Position numbers and translations under genes: made by a program. Below, one piece after another: positions 7,809-18,086 of a stretch of 64,000 nt of DNA (positions are counted from its first letter, which is position 1; each line of letters opens with the position of its first letter). The notes beneath the pieces are model-generated. The model was not told where the DNA came from, ran no database searches, and saw nothing but the letters and a program-made list of their open reading frames with translations. Origin of the DNA: Chromatocurvus halotolerans (GTDB lineage: Bacteria > Pseudomonadota > Gammaproteobacteria > Pseudomonadales > Halieaceae); assembly GCF_004340525.1 (NCBI RefSeq), contig NZ_SLWX01000011.1, positions 1 through 64,000 on the forward strand, in the 5' to 3' direction.

Positions 7809-10406
7809 TCACGCAGCGGCGTCAGTGGCGCGAGCGCTGAAGACGCTCGCATCGTCCTGCAGGTCAACAACAATCACATCGCCGGCGCTGAACTCCCCGG
7901 ACAGAATACGCTGGGCCAGAGGATTTTCGAGCTCCTGCTGGATGGCCCGCTTGAGCGGTCGCGCACCATACACCGGGTCGTAGCCCGCCGCGACCAGCCT
8001 GTCCATGAACGCATCGCTGATCTCGATCTCAAGCTCGCGTTCCCGCAGTCGACTGCGCAGGCCCTTGAGCTGGATATCGGCAATACCGCGTATCTGCGAT
8101 TGCTGCAGCGGATGGAACACCACGGTCTCGTCGATGCGGTTGATGAACTCCGGCCGGAAGTGACGACCTACCACCTCCATCACGGCGGACTTCATGCGAT
8201 CGTAGTTTTCCTCGCCAGCGAGCTCCTGAATGACGTCCGAGCCCAGATTGGAGGTCATTACGATCACCGTGTTGCGAAAGTCCACGGTGCGCCCCTGGCC
8301 GTCGGTCAGGCGACCATCTTCCAGCACCTGCAGCAGGATATTGAAAACATCCGGGTGGGCTTTCTCCACCTCGTCCAGCAGTAGCAGTGAGTAGGGACGA
8401 CGGCGCACGGCCTCGGTCAGGTAGCCGCCCTCCTCGTATCCCACATAGCCCGGGGGCGCACCGATCATGCGCGCCACGGAATGCTTCTCCATGAACTCGG
8501 ACATATCGATACGGACCATGGCCTGCTCGCTGTCGAACAGAAATTCGGCAAGCGCCTTGCACAGCTCTGTCTTGCCGACGCCGGTGGGGCCCAGAAAGAG
8601 AAACGAGCCATTCGGTCGCATCGGGTCGGAAAGCCCGGCGCGGGAGCGACGCACGGCATTGGCCACGGCGCCGACGGCTTCGCCCTGACCGACAACCCGT
8701 TGATGCAGGGAGTCTTCCATGCGCAGCAGTTTGTCGCGGTCGCCTTCCAGCATCTTGGCAACCGGAATTCCTGTCCAGCGGGAGACAACTTCGGCCACTT
8801 CTTCTTCGGTCACCTTGTTGCGCAGCAGCGTACGCTCGACATTCTCCGCTTCCTGCGCCTGTGTCAGCTGCTTTTCCAGTTCCGGCAGACGACCGTACTG
8901 CAGCTCGGACATCCGCGTCAGGTCACCACTGCGACCCGCCGCCTCAAGCTCCAGCTTGGCCTGCTCGATTTCGCTCTTGATCTGCGCGGCACCCTGCAGG
9001 GACGCTTTCTCGGCCTTCCAGATCTCTTCCAGGTCGGAATATTCCCGACCCACTTTCTCGATCTGCTCGTTCAGCAGCTCCAGCTGCTTCACGGCCCCGG
9101 CATCCTCGTCCTTCTTGACCGCCTCACGCTCGATCTTGAGCTGGATCAGGCGCCTCTCAAGACGATCCATCGCCTCGGGCTTGGAGTCGATTTCCATGCG
9201 AATGCGGCTGGCCGCCTCATCCACGAGATCGATGGCCTTGTCGGGCAGCTGGCGATCGGTAATGTAGCGCTGCGACAGCTTGGCCGCAGCGATGATCGCG
9301 CCATCCGTGATGTCGACACCGTGGTGAACCTCATAGCGCTCCTTGAGACCGCGCAGAATGGCGATGGTGTCTTCCTCGTTGGGCTCCTCCACCAGCACTT
9401 TCTGAAAGCGCCTCTCAAGCGCCGCATCCTTTTCCACGTATTGCCGGTATTCGTTGAGCGTGGTCGCTCCCACGCAGTGCAATTCACCGCGGGCCAGGGC
9501 GGGCTTGAGCATATTGCCGGCATCCATCGAGCCCTCCGCCTTGCCGGCACCCACCATGGTATGCAGTTCGTCGATAAACAGAATCACGCGGCCCTCCTCC
9601 TTGGAGAGCTCGTTGAGAACCGCCTTCAGACGTTCCTCGAAATCACCGCGGAACTTGGCGCCCGCAAGGAGTGAGCCGAGATCCAGCGAAAGAATGCGCT
9701 TGTCACGCAGGCCCTCTGGCACCTCGCCGTTCACCACCCGCTGGGCAAGGCCCTCGATAATGGCGGTCTTGCCGACGCCGGGTTCGCCGATCAACACCGG
9801 ATTGTTCTTGGTTCGCCGCTGTAGTACCTGGATGGTCCGGCGGATCTCGTCATCACGACCGATTACCGGATCGAGCTTGCCGTCACGGGCACGCTCCGTG
9901 AGATCAATGGTGTACTTTTCCAGCGCCTGGCGCGACTCTTCCGCCTCCGGGTTGTCCACCGACTGGCCGCCGCGAACAGAGGCGATCGCCTGCTTGAGTC
10001 CTTCGGGTGTAACACCGGACTGACGCAGCAGCTTCGAGACCTCTGAACCGCTGCTCTCGAGCATTGCCCGCAGCACGAGCTCACTGGAGACGTAGGCATC
10101 GCCTGTCTGCTGCGCAAGCTTGTCAGTCATGTTCAGAATGCGGCTGAGCTCATTGGAAATGTGAATATCACCACCGCTGCCTGACACGGTCGGCAACGCG
10201 GCGATGGCACCGGCCACGGCCGCCCCCAACGCCGTCGTATCAGCACCCGCCTTCTGTAGCAGGGGTCGTGCTGAACCACCCTGCTGGGTCAGCAATGCCG
10301 ACAGCAGGTGCGCCGGCTCTATGAAGTTGTGGTCCTTGCCCAGTGCCAGCGACTGGGCGTCGGCCAGTGCGTTCTGCAGCTGGTTGGTCAGTTTGTCCAT
10401 TCTCAT
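7809..10406 (-). CDS. clpB: ATP-dependent disaggregase ClpB (Hsp104 family)
   Basis: Hexameric AAA+ chaperone that extracts polypeptides from aggregates together with DnaK/DnaJ/GrpE. The chosen ATG at 10406 gives [18 protein letters not shown], matching the E. coli N-terminus, with GGAG upstream; the product is 865 residues (family about 857). Order: N-terminal Clp_N repeats, first AAA module with Walker A GEPGVGKT, the coiled-coil M domain rich in Glu/Lys/Leu, second AAA module with GPTGVGKT, and the D2 small domain. No IGL/F ClpP-binding loop is evident. A sigma-32 promoter lies 65 bp upstream, as expected for a heat-shock gene. Confidence 0.98.
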   Translation of the reverse strand: MRMDKLTNQLQNALADAQSLALGKDHNFIEPAHLLSALLTQQGGSARPLLQKAGADTTALGAAVAGAIAALPTVSGSGGDIHISNELSRILNMTDKLAQQTGDAYVSSELVLRAMLESSGSEVSKLLRQSGVTPEGLKQAIASVRGGQSVDNPEAEESRQALEKYTIDLTERARDGKLDPVIGRDDEIRRTIQVLQRRTKNNPVLIGEPGVGKTAIIEGLAQRVVNGEVPEGLRDKRILSLDLGSLLAGAKFRGDFEERLKAVLNELSKEEGRVILFIDELHTMVGAGKAEGSMDAGNMLKPALARGELHCVGATTLNEYRQYVEKDAALERRFQKVLVEEPNEEDTIAILRGLKERYEVHHGVDITDGAIIAAAKLSQRYITDRQLPDKAIDLVDEAASRIRMEIDSKPEAMDRLERRLIQLKIEREAVKKDEDAGAVKQLELLNEQIEKVGREYSDLEEIWKAEKASLQGAAQIKSEIEQAKLELEAAGRSGDLTRMSELQYGRLPELEKQLTQAQEAENVERTLLRNKVTEEEVAEVVSRWTGIPVAKMLEGDRDKLLRMEDSLHQRVVGQGEAVGAVANAVRRSRAGLSDPMRPNGSFLFLGPTGVGKTELCKALAEFLFDSEQAMVRIDMSEFMEKHSVARMIGAPPGYVGYEEGGYLTEAVRRRPYSLLLLDEVEKAHPDVFNILLQVLEDGRLTDGQGRTVDFRNTVIVMTSNLGSDVIQELAGEENYDRMKSAVMEVVGRHFRPEFINRIDETVVFHPLQQSQIRGIADIQLKGLRSRLRERELEIEISDAFMDRLVAAGYDPVYGARPLKRAIQQELENPLAQRILSGEFSAGDVIVVDLQDDASVFSARATDAAA

Positions 10407-10470
10407 GCGTCTGTCTCCTGTCCGACAACCCCCGAAAAACGGCAATTGCAACGGCTCTGTTGATACTCAG

Positions 10471-10500
10471 GTTATGGGGACAGGATAGACCGCTTTCAAG
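10471..10500 (-). promoter_or_regulatory. Sigma-32 heat-shock promoter of clpB
   Basis: On the minus strand CTTGAAA (10494-10500) is followed after 14 bp by CCCCATAAC (10471-10479). This agrees with the sigma-32 consensus CTTGAAA-N13-15-CCCCATNT at nearly every position. It sits between pgeF and clpB, so clpB can be induced independently of rluD-pgeF. Confidence 0.85.
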
Positions 10501-10520
10501 CAGGGTTACCGGACAATGCG

Positions 10521-11267
10521 TCAGGGATTGACCAGGATCAAGGACGCCATGCGGCCGGTTTCACCGTCACGGCGGTAGGAGAAGAAGGACTCGGGCGATG
10601 ACCGGGTGCAGCGCGCGTCAACGGTGATGTGACTGACCCCCAGAGCTTCCAAGCGCTGGCGGGCAAGTGATTGCAGGTCGGCCAGGTAATGGTTCGGCCG
10701 ATGGGACGGCTGGAAGCACGCACGGACGGCGGCAACGTCCGCGGTCGCCGCGTGGTCGCAGAACGCCGACAGCACCTCCGGACCCACCTCGAATGCCGCG
10801 GGACCGATACAGGGGCCAAGCCAGGCCATCAGTTCCGCGGGCGCGGCTTTCATGGCAGCCACGGCGGCCTCAAGCACACCGTCGGCGAGTCCTCGCCAGC
10901 CGGCGTGCGCGGCAGCCACAACCGTCCCGGCGCGATCGCAAAGCAGAACCGGCAGGCAGTCCGCCGTCAGAATCGCACAGGCAATACCCGGCTCCTGACA
11001 CACCGACGCATCGGCAGGAACCCCGGGATGGCTCGCCGCGTCGATCACGTTCGTGCCATGTACCTGGTCGAGCCAGGCTATGCGGGAACCGGCTGGCAGA
11101 GACGACCGCAGCGTCTCCCGATTCAGCACGACGGCTTGACGATCATCGCCAACATGGGAGGCCAGATTGAAACTCCGCCACGGTCCGCGGCCGACGCCGC
11201 CGCCGCGCGTCGTCGTCAGCGCGGTGAGGGTGCGCGGGAACCCTGCCGCTACCCGTTCAACCGACAA
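10521..11267 (-). CDS. pgeF: Multicopper polyphenol oxidase-like purine nucleoside phosphorylase (YfiH/PgeF, laccase domain)
   Basis: YfiH/DUF152 family protein. Family members are linked to purine nucleoside phosphorolysis and deamination, and in E. coli to editing of peptidoglycan precursors. Metal-site motifs are visible: LDQVHGTNV (His), ADCLPVLLCD (Cys) and AAHAGWRGL (His), followed by CTRSSPESFFSYRRDG near the C-terminus. No good ATG exists near the N-terminus; I chose TTG 11267, which overlaps the 3' end of rluD by 11 bp and precedes the conserved TTRGGGVGRGP. A longer TTG start at 11303 is possible. The rluD-yfiH-clpB order is common in gammaproteobacteria. Confidence 0.88.
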   Translation of the reverse strand: MSVERVAAGFPRTLTALTTTRGGGVGRGPWRSFNLASHVGDDRQAVVLNRETLRSSLPAGSRIAWLDQVHGTNVIDAASHPGVPADASVCQEPGIACAILTADCLPVLLCDRAGTVVAAAHAGWRGLADGVLEAAVAAMKAAPAELMAWLGPCIGPAAFEVGPEVLSAFCDHAATADVAAVRACFQPSHRPNHYLADLQSLARQRLEALGVSHITVDARCTRSSPESFFSYRRDGETGRMASLILVNP

Positions 11268-12228
11268 GACCGTCCACCGGGTCCTCGGTCGCCAGCACCG
11301 CAAGCAGTTCCTGCATGTCGTCGGGCAGCGGGCATTCGAACGTCATCTCCCGCATCTCGCGGGGGTGGACGAGCCGCAGCTTGCGAGCATGCAGGGCCTG
11401 CCGCGGAAATCGCCGCAGGGCGTCGACCAGCGACTGCGAGGCACCCGCAGGTATGCGGGGCCGTCCCCCGTACACCGGGTCGCCGATCAGCGGATAGTGC
11501 CGGTGAGACAGGTGCACACGTATCTGGTGGGTGCGACCGGTCTCGAGGCGCACTGTAATGTGGGTATGATGCGCGAAGCGCTGCGCGACCCGGTAATGCG
11601 TTACCGCATTCTTGCCCCCCTGGGCGACAACCGCCATTTTCTTGCGCTGCCGGGGGTGGCGCCCCATCGGCGCGTCGACGGTGGCACCGCCGGTCATGGC
11701 GCCGACGCACACGGCATCGTATTCGCGACCAACCGTGCGGGCCTGCAGCTGCTCCACCAGGTGGGCGTGGGCCTGCAGGGTTTTCGCGGCAACCATGATA
11801 CCGGAGGTATCCTTGTCGAGGCGGTGCACAATGCCGCCCCGGGGCAGCTGGCTCATCGCCCCATGGTGGTTGATGAGGGCATTCACCAGTGTTCCATCGT
11901 GATGGCCCGCCGCCGGGTGAACCACCAGCCCTGCAGGCTTGTTCAGCACCAGGATACTGTCGTCTTCATGGACAATGTCGAGTGCGATCGGCTGGCCCTG
12001 CCAGCCGACTGCATCTTCCAGCTCCGCTGAAATCCTGAGAGTAGCTCCGGCTGCCACCTTTTCGCGCGGGCGGAGCAAGGCGCCGTCCACGGTCAGGGCG
12101 CCGTCGCGAATCCAGGCCTGCAGGCGGGACCGGGAGTAGTCCGGAAACAGACGTGCAGCCACCTGGTCAAGGCGCTCTCCCGCCGCGACCTCCTCGGCGA
12201 CAGCACTCAACTCTATACGCTCAATCAT
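11257..12228 (-). CDS. rluD: 23S rRNA pseudouridine synthase RluD
   Basis: Converts uridines in helix 69 of 23S rRNA (E. coli 1911, 1915, 1917) to pseudouridine. The 323-residue protein has an N-terminal S4 RNA-binding domain (about 18-75) and the RluA-family catalytic domain with HRLDKDTSG, catalytic Asp138 (E. coli Asp139). The signatures GRTHQIRVHL and GDPVYGG follow. It begins the minus-strand group rluD-pgeF-clpB and is divergent from bamD, the usual arrangement. Confidence 0.94.
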   Translation of the reverse strand: MIERIELSAVAEEVAAGERLDQVAARLFPDYSRSRLQAWIRDGALTVDGALLRPREKVAAGATLRISAELEDAVGWQGQPIALDIVHEDDSILVLNKPAGLVVHPAAGHHDGTLVNALINHHGAMSQLPRGGIVHRLDKDTSGIMVAAKTLQAHAHLVEQLQARTVGREYDAVCVGAMTGGATVDAPMGRHPRQRKKMAVVAQGGKNAVTHYRVAQRFAHHTHITVRLETGRTHQIRVHLSHRHYPLIGDPVYGGRPRIPAGASQSLVDALRRFPRQALHARKLRLVHPREMREMTFECPLPDDMQELLAVLATEDPVDGLVG

Positions 12229-12301
12229 TCACGCGCCTGCCCATCTTTGCCTGCCTGCCTCATACCCGCTGCGGTTTCAGCAGGCCAGTGTCTGTGATTA
12301 A

Positions 12302-13252
12302 ATGGCGACCCGCTTGAATCATGGTAACACGCAGCCTGTGAGTACATTACCCGACCGCGTCGCGACGCCGCTACGGCACACACCGCGCGCCCTGCTGGCA
12401 TCTCTGGTACTGGCACTGCTGGCCGCCTGCGCTGGCAATGACGAGATGCCCGATATCGCCGCAGACAGCGGCGAGGCGCAGATCTACCGCCAGGCGGAAC
12501 GTTTTCTCGACAGCCGCAACTACAACATGGCCGTGCGCAGCCTGCAGGCGCTTGAGTCGCGCTATCCGTTCGGCAAGTACGCCGAACAGGCGCAGCTCGA
12601 GCTGATCTATGCGCATTACGGGGCACTCGAGACAGAAGCGGCGATAGAAGCGGCCAACCGCTTCATTCGCCTGCACCCTCAGCATCCCAACGTCGACTAC
12701 GCCTATTATATGAAAGGCCTGGCCGCCACCGCCGCCGACCAGGACATCCTGTCCCGCTTTCTGCCCCTGGACAAGACCACGCGTGACGTGACCTACGCCC
12801 GAGAGGCCTTTGCCGAGTTCTCCCAGCTGGTATCGCGCTATCCGGACAGTGCCTACGCCGCTGACGCGAAGGCGCGCATGGTCTACCTTCGCAACCTGCT
12901 GGCCCGCCATGAGATCAATGTCGCCAACTATTACTTCCGGCGCGGCGCCTATCTCGCCGCCGCCAACCGGGGCCGCTACGTGGTAGAGAACTTCCAGCGA
13001 ACGCCGGCGGTGGCCGACGGGCTGGCGGTCATGGCACAGGGCTACATCCTGCTGGGCAAGGACGACCTGGCGAAGCAGGCAACGGAAACGCTGGCGCTGA
13101 ACTTTCCGGACCATCCGGCGCTGGAGAAGGGCGGCAGCCTGCGCAGCGAGTACACCCTCGAAGGCGAGCAGCGGTCACTGATCAACCGGCTGTCTTTCGG
13201 CCTGTTCGATCCACCGCGCCCACCACAGTTTGACAGCCGCGATTCCGATTGA
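12302..13252 (+). CDS. bamD: Outer membrane assembly lipoprotein BamD
   Basis: Essential lipoprotein of the BAM complex that inserts beta-barrel proteins in the outer membrane. A signal peptide with a lipobox (LLAAC, Cys near residue 43) is followed by TPR-like repeats containing the family sequences [22 protein letters not shown] and [12 protein letters not shown]. At 316 residues it is longer than E. coli BamD (245), partly because the pre-lipobox region is long; an internal GTG at 12338 would shorten it by 12 residues and is an equally plausible start. Divergent from rluD with a 73-bp gap. Confidence 0.93.
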   Translation: MATRLNHGNTQPVSTLPDRVATPLRHTPRALLASLVLALLAACAGNDEMPDIAADSGEAQIYRQAERFLDSRNYNMAVRSLQALESRYPFGKYAEQAQLELIYAHYGALETEAAIEAANRFIRLHPQHPNVDYAYYMKGLAATAADQDILSRFLPLDKTTRDVTYAREAFAEFSQLVSRYPDSAYAADAKARMVYLRNLLARHEINVANYYFRRGAYLAAANRGRYVVENFQRTPAVADGLAVMAQGYILLGKDDLAKQATETLALNFPDHPALEKGGSLRSEYTLEGEQRSLINRLSFGLFDPPRPPQFDSRDSD

Positions 13253-13270
13253 CGGACATCGCCGCGTCGC

Positions 13271-14905
13271 TCAATCACCCACGACCCAGCCTGAGGTAAT
13301 CGGATAGCGGCGATCCCGCCCGAAGCCCCGGCGGGTGATACGCACGCCGACCGGGGCCTGCCGCCGCTTGTATTCATTGCGGTCCACCAGCCTCACCACG
13401 CGCTCGACATCCTCACGCTGGAAACCGCTGCCAACAATATCGTCGGCGCTTTCATCGTTCTCGATATAACGCTCGAGTATCGCGTCCAGTACCGGGTACG
13501 GCGGCAGGCTGTCCTCGTCCTTCTGATCCGGCGCCAGCTCCGCAGAGGGCGCTCGCTCAATGACCCTTTCGGGTATACAGAGACCCCGCTGATTGCGGAA
13601 GCGGCTGAGCTCATAGACCAGGGTCTTGGGCACGTCCTTGATCGGGTCAAAGCCGCCCGCCATGTCGCCGTAGAGAGTGGAGTAGCCGACCGCGAGTTCA
13701 CTCTTGTTGCCCGTGGTCAGCACCAGGCTGCCTGTCTTGTTCGAGATCGACATCAGGATGACGCCGCGACAGCGCGCCTGCAGATTCTCCTCCGTGGTAT
13801 CCGGCGCGCGCCCGGCAAAGGCGTCGGCAAGGCTATTCATGAAAGCGTCGTAGATCGCCTCGATGGAGATCACCGAATGCCTGACACCCAGCAGGCGACT
13901 CTGCTCCGCGGCGTCGTCAATACTCATCGCCGCCGTGTAACGAAATGGCATCATGATGGCCTGAACGCGCTCTGCGCCGAAGGCATCCACAGCAATGGCA
14001 AGCGTCAGCGCGGAATCGATACCGCCGGACAGCCCCAGCACCACACCGGGAAAGCCGTTCTTGTCGATATAGTCCCGCAGTCCCAAAACCAGGGCCTGGT
14101 AAGTGGCATCCAGTTCATTATCCGGCTGGGGCGCGCGCAACCCGTCGACCGCCACATCGCCCGCCGGGTCCAGGGTGACGCCAACCCAGTGCTCCGCCTC
14201 CACAAAGCGCGGGGCGACGACGCGCAATGCCCCCTTCGCGTCAACGGCAAAAGAGCCACCATCAAACACGAGTTCATCCTGCCCGCCCACCTGATTGACG
14301 TAGACGATGGGCACGCCCGCAGACTGCGCCCGCCGCGCTACCAGCGCCTCGCGCTCTGCTTGCTTGCCGCGGTGGTAGGGCGAGGAATTCAGGTTCAGCA
14401 CCAGCTGTGCCCCCGCCGCCGCCGAGTCCGCCACCGGGGCCGACTCCCAGATATCCTCACAGATACTCAGCGCAACCTGCACCCCTCCCAGAGGCACGAC
14501 GACGGCCGATGCTCCCGGAGCGAAATACCGCTTTTCATCGAAAACCTGGTAGTTGGGCAGGCAGCGCTTGGCGTACTCGGCCACGACCCCACCGCCGCTG
14601 ATCACGCCGGCGAGGTTCATCAGCGCTCCGCTGCGAAAGGCCGGATAGCCCAGCACCACAGTCACGCCCGGCGGCAGCTCCCGGGAAAGCCGGTCCAGCG
14701 CCCGCTGCACGCGTCGCTCGATACTGGGGCGCAGCAGCAGATCCTCGGGGGGATACCCGGTGAGCGTCAGTTCGGGGAACACGCAGATAGCGTCGGGATG
14801 CGTGTCGGCCGCCCGCTGTGCCACCGCCAGAATGCGCGCCACGTTGCCATCAAAATCGCCAACGCGCGTATTGATCTGGGCCATGAGAATATTCAGGGTT
14901 GCCAT
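13271..14905 (-). CDS. nadE: Glutamine-dependent NAD+ synthetase
   Basis: Final step of NAD biosynthesis: amidation of deamido-NAD using glutamine. The chosen ATG at 14905 begins MATLNILMAQINTRVGDFDGN, the usual start of the nitrilase-like glutaminase domain (active-site Glu in FPELTLTGYPPEDLL, Cys in SICEDIW). The C-terminal synthetase domain carries the PP-loop LGLSGGIDSAL. The 544-residue length is typical of the two-domain type. Convergent with bamD, divergent from pilS with a 153-bp gap. Confidence 0.95.
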   Translation of the reverse strand: MATLNILMAQINTRVGDFDGNVARILAVAQRAADTHPDAICVFPELTLTGYPPEDLLLRPSIERRVQRALDRLSRELPPGVTVVLGYPAFRSGALMNLAGVISGGGVVAEYAKRCLPNYQVFDEKRYFAPGASAVVVPLGGVQVALSICEDIWESAPVADSAAAGAQLVLNLNSSPYHRGKQAEREALVARRAQSAGVPIVYVNQVGGQDELVFDGGSFAVDAKGALRVVAPRFVEAEHWVGVTLDPAGDVAVDGLRAPQPDNELDATYQALVLGLRDYIDKNGFPGVVLGLSGGIDSALTLAIAVDAFGAERVQAIMMPFRYTAAMSIDDAAEQSRLLGVRHSVISIEAIYDAFMNSLADAFAGRAPDTTEENLQARCRGVILMSISNKTGSLVLTTGNKSELAVGYSTLYGDMAGGFDPIKDVPKTLVYELSRFRNQRGLCIPERVIERAPSAELAPDQKDEDSLPPYPVLDAILERYIENDESADDIVGSGFQREDVERVVRLVDRNEYKRRQAPVGVRITRRGFGRDRRYPITSGWVVGD

Positions 14906-15058
14906 AACTCGCTGCCGCCGGAAAAAAGGACGTATTGTGGTGGAAACACCGGAGCAAGACCAGTGGGCCCGCACCCCGCGGAACGCACATCGTGGCAACA
15001 GCGTGGACGTCATCCGGCTGGTACACTTGCCGCTGATTTCAATCGCAGGCAGAGCAAC

Positions 15059-16693
15059 GTGAGCACCCCGGCTACCCTGACCCGACCAGGCCCGAAACCG
15101 CCGCCGCAGAACCGCATGCTCTACCGCATCTATATCGGCTATCGGTGGCTGCTGTCGGCCGTCTTCCTGCTGCTGATGATCATCCCCAGCGCGCGCGAAC
15201 TTGTGGGCAGTCTCAACCCGGGGCAATACCTGTTCACCACCGTCCTGTTCCTGTTCAGCAATATTTTCCTGCTGCTCACGCTGAGCCGTGACTGGCAGCG
15301 ATCAAACACCTTTCTCGTGCTGCTGTTCAGCGTCGACATGGCCGGCATCATGCTGCTCGCGGATGCCAGCGGCGGCATGAGCAGCGGCCTGCCGCTGCTG
15401 CTTGCCATCACTGTGGCCTCGAGCGCTATCCTGATCAGCAAACGCACGCTGGCGACGCTGGTCGCGGCCCTCGGCGTGATCGCCATCCTGGCCGACACAG
15501 TGCGGCTGATATCCATCGACAAGCAGACGATCAACGACCTGCTGCCCGCGGGCCTGCTGGGACTGCTGCTGTTCGTCGTTTCCACCCTGGTACAGATTAT
15601 CGCCTCACGTCTTGGTCGCGCGGAGGCGCTTGCCCAGGAGCGCACCTCGGATCTCTACAGCCTGCAACGGCTGAATGAGCTGATAGTACAGAACCTGCAG
15701 ACCGGCATTCTTCTGGTGGACGAATCGGACCGGGTGCGGGTCATGAATCAGGCCGCCACCGGATTGCTGACGGCGGAGCGACCGCGATCGGTCGAGCAGG
15801 GACGGCAGCTGCGCGACTACAGTGAAACCCTGCAACAGCGTCTGCAGACCTTTCGCGACCGCAATACGCAGAATCGCGCGCCATTTCGGATAGAGCCGGA
15901 TGGTCGCGAAGTCGTGCCGCGCTTTCGCGCCCTCGATGCGGGCACAGGACCCTCCAGCAGGGAGACACTGGTGTTCCTCGAGGACTACACGCCGGTTGCC
16001 CAGTATGCCCAATCGCTCAAGCTGGGATCACTCGGCAGATTGACGGCCAGCATCGCACACGAGATACGCAACCCGCTCGGCGCGATCAGTCATGCCGCCC
16101 AGCTGCTGGTAGAGTCGCCGCACGCCGATGCCGCTGACCGGCGCATGATCGACATCATTGTTACCAACAGCCAGCGGGTGAATGATATCGTCGAAAGCAT
16201 TCTGCAGATCTCCCGACGCGAACCCCCCCGTCCGGAGCTGCTGCAAATGCCGGACTGGCTGCACACACAGCTTGACCGCTACCAGTCGACGCGGGGGTTG
16301 CGCGGGGCACTGCGCTGCGAGGTCGCAGAGCCCATGCAACTGGAATTCGATCCCGAGCATCTGCAGCGAATCCTGACCAACCTGCTCGACAATGCCTTGC
16401 GGCACAGTGCACAGAAAACCGGGCGCGAAACCGCAAGCCTGGGCCTGCGTTCGGACACGGCCCGCAACCTTGCCATTATCGATGTTGTCGATGAGGGCGA
16501 CGGCGTTGCCGCAGATGACGTGCCGCGCCTGTTCGAGCCATTCTTCAGCCGCAGCAAGGGTGGCAGCGGCATGGGCCTTTACTTGTGCAGGGAACTCTGC
16601 GAACTCAACCACGCCGACCTTTTCTACCATCCCACCGCGACAGGCGAGAGCTGCTTTCGCATAAGCGTCGCCCTGCACGCAAGCCAGCAGTAG
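15059..16693 (+). CDS. pilS: Type IV pilus two-component sensor kinase PilS
   Basis: Membrane histidine kinase controlling pilin expression through PilR. A GTG start at 15059 gives 544 residues (PilS about 530); ATG 15116 is an alternative 19 codons later. The N-terminal third has about six hydrophobic helices, followed by a PAS-like region (LNELIVQNLQTGILLVDESDRV), the H-box SIAHEIRNPLGAISHAAQLL, the N-box NLLDNALRH, and the ATP-lid motifs DEGDGV and GSGMGLYL. pilR follows 6 bp later on the same strand. Confidence 0.92.
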   Translation: MSTPATLTRPGPKPPPQNRMLYRIYIGYRWLLSAVFLLLMIIPSARELVGSLNPGQYLFTTVLFLFSNIFLLLTLSRDWQRSNTFLVLLFSVDMAGIMLLADASGGMSSGLPLLLAITVASSAILISKRTLATLVAALGVIAILADTVRLISIDKQTINDLLPAGLLGLLLFVVSTLVQIIASRLGRAEALAQERTSDLYSLQRLNELIVQNLQTGILLVDESDRVRVMNQAATGLLTAERPRSVEQGRQLRDYSETLQQRLQTFRDRNTQNRAPFRIEPDGREVVPRFRALDAGTGPSSRETLVFLEDYTPVAQYAQSLKLGSLGRLTASIAHEIRNPLGAISHAAQLLVESPHADAADRRMIDIIVTNSQRVNDIVESILQISRREPPRPELLQMPDWLHTQLDRYQSTRGLRGALRCEVAEPMQLEFDPEHLQRILTNLLDNALRHSAQKTGRETASLGLRSDTARNLAIIDVVDEGDGVAADDVPRLFEPFFSRSKGGSGMGLYLCRELCELNHADLFYHPTATGESCFRISVALHASQQ

Positions 16694-16699
16694 TGTGCC

Positions 16700-18076
16700 A
16701 TGACTGAAAAAACCGTACTCATCGTTGACGACGAACCCGATATCCGCGAACTACTCGAGATCACCCTGAGTCGCATGGGTCTGTTGACGCGGTCCGCGGC
16801 AAACCTGACCGAGGCCGTTGCGCTCCTTGCGGAGGCCGCGCCCGACCTCTGTCTGACGGATATGCGCCTGCCCGACGGCAACGGGATAGACCTGGTCGCG
16901 CACATTCAGTCCGACTATCCACAGGTTCCGGTCGCCGTGATCACTGCCCATGGCAGCGTGGATGCGGCGATTGCCGCGCTCAAGGCGGGCGCCTTCGACT
17001 TCATCAGCAAACCGGTGGAGCTGGAGAACCTGCGCAACCTTGTGCTTTCTGCCCTGGAGCTCGGCGCGGAATCCAGCGACGGCGTCGACGACGACCACGG
17101 CGGCCTGATCGGCGAAACACCCCAGATGCAGCGCCTGCGCCAGCAGATCGACAAGCTGGCCCGCAGCCAGGCGCCGGTGCACATCCACGGTGAGTCGGGC
17201 ACGGGAAAAGAAGTTGTCGCGCGTCTGATACACCGCCGGGGACCGCGCGCCTCGGGCCCCTTCATTGCCGTCAACTGCGGCGCCATTCCGGCGGAGCTGA
17301 TGGAAAGCGAGCTGTTCGGGCATGTGAAAGGCAGTTTCACCGGTGCGCATCGTGACAAATCGGGCCTGTTTCAGGCGGCGAGCGGCGGCACCCTGTTCCT
17401 GGATGAGGTCGCCGACCTGCCCCTGTCCATGCAGGTCAAATTGCTGCGTGCCATCCAGGAAAAAACCATCCGTCCGGTGGGCAGCAGTGAGGAAACCGGT
17501 ACCGACATACGCCTGCTGAGCGCCACCCACAAGGACCTGACTGGCGAGGTGGAAGCGGAAAGATTCCGGGAAGACCTGTATTTCCGCATCAACGTCATCG
17601 GCCTCAAGGTACCCGCTCTGCGCGAACGTCTGGATGACATCCCCAGGCTGGCAACAACGCTCCTGCAGCGTATTGCGTCTGACATGGGCATCAGCGCGCC
17701 GGTGCTTCAGCCGGCCGCCATCGATCGGCTTCAGGCCTATCACTTTCCCGGCAATGTGCGGGAACTGGAGAACATTCTCGAGCGTGCACTGGCGCTGGCA
17801 GAGGGCAGCGAACTGACCGCCGACGACCTGCAGCTGCAGGCGGCACCGCGCGCGCCCGGGGGGCAGCAGCTGAATCGTCGCCGCGACGATCGCGACCGGT
17901 TGCAGGCGGTCGCAGGTGATCTGCCCGGCTACATGGACAGCATTGAACGCGAGGTGCTTGGCGCGGCGCTGGAGCGCTACCAGTGGAATCGCACCGAGGC
18001 GGCGTCGGCACTGGGGATATCCTTTCGCAGCCTCCGCTACCGGCTGAAAAAACTGGGACTCGATCAGTCGGATTAA
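16700..18076 (+). CDS. pilR: Type IV pilus response regulator PilR (sigma-54 activator)
   Basis: NtrC-family activator, 458 residues: receiver domain (1-120; phosphoacceptor Asp in DLCLTDMRLPDG, Lys in ISKPVEL), an AAA+ domain with Walker A GESGTGKE, the sigma-54 contact loop GSFTGA, and Walker B GGTLFLDEVADLP, then a C-terminal Fis-type helix-turn-helix (RTEAASALGISFRSLRYRL). It follows pilS by 6 bp, so they are co-transcribed. Expected targets are sigma-54 pilin promoters; a weak sigma-54-like site lies upstream of the nearby pilE. Confidence 0.95.
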   Translation: MTEKTVLIVDDEPDIRELLEITLSRMGLLTRSAANLTEAVALLAEAAPDLCLTDMRLPDGNGIDLVAHIQSDYPQVPVAVITAHGSVDAAIAALKAGAFDFISKPVELENLRNLVLSALELGAESSDGVDDDHGGLIGETPQMQRLRQQIDKLARSQAPVHIHGESGTGKEVVARLIHRRGPRASGPFIAVNCGAIPAELMESELFGHVKGSFTGAHRDKSGLFQAASGGTLFLDEVADLPLSMQVKLLRAIQEKTIRPVGSSEETGTDIRLLSATHKDLTGEVEAERFREDLYFRINVIGLKVPALRERLDDIPRLATTLLQRIASDMGISAPVLQPAAIDRLQAYHFPGNVRELENILERALALAEGSELTADDLQLQAAPRAPGGQQLNRRRDDRDRLQAVAGDLPGYMDSIEREVLGAALERYQWNRTEAASALGISFRSLRYRLKKLGLDQSD

Positions 18077-18086
18077 GCCGGCGCGC

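Noticed and set aside
13877..15058. The long N-terminal extension of the pilS frame
   Set aside because: It runs antisense through nadE and lacks similarity; PilS starts at GTG 15059 or ATG 15116, just before the first membrane helix.
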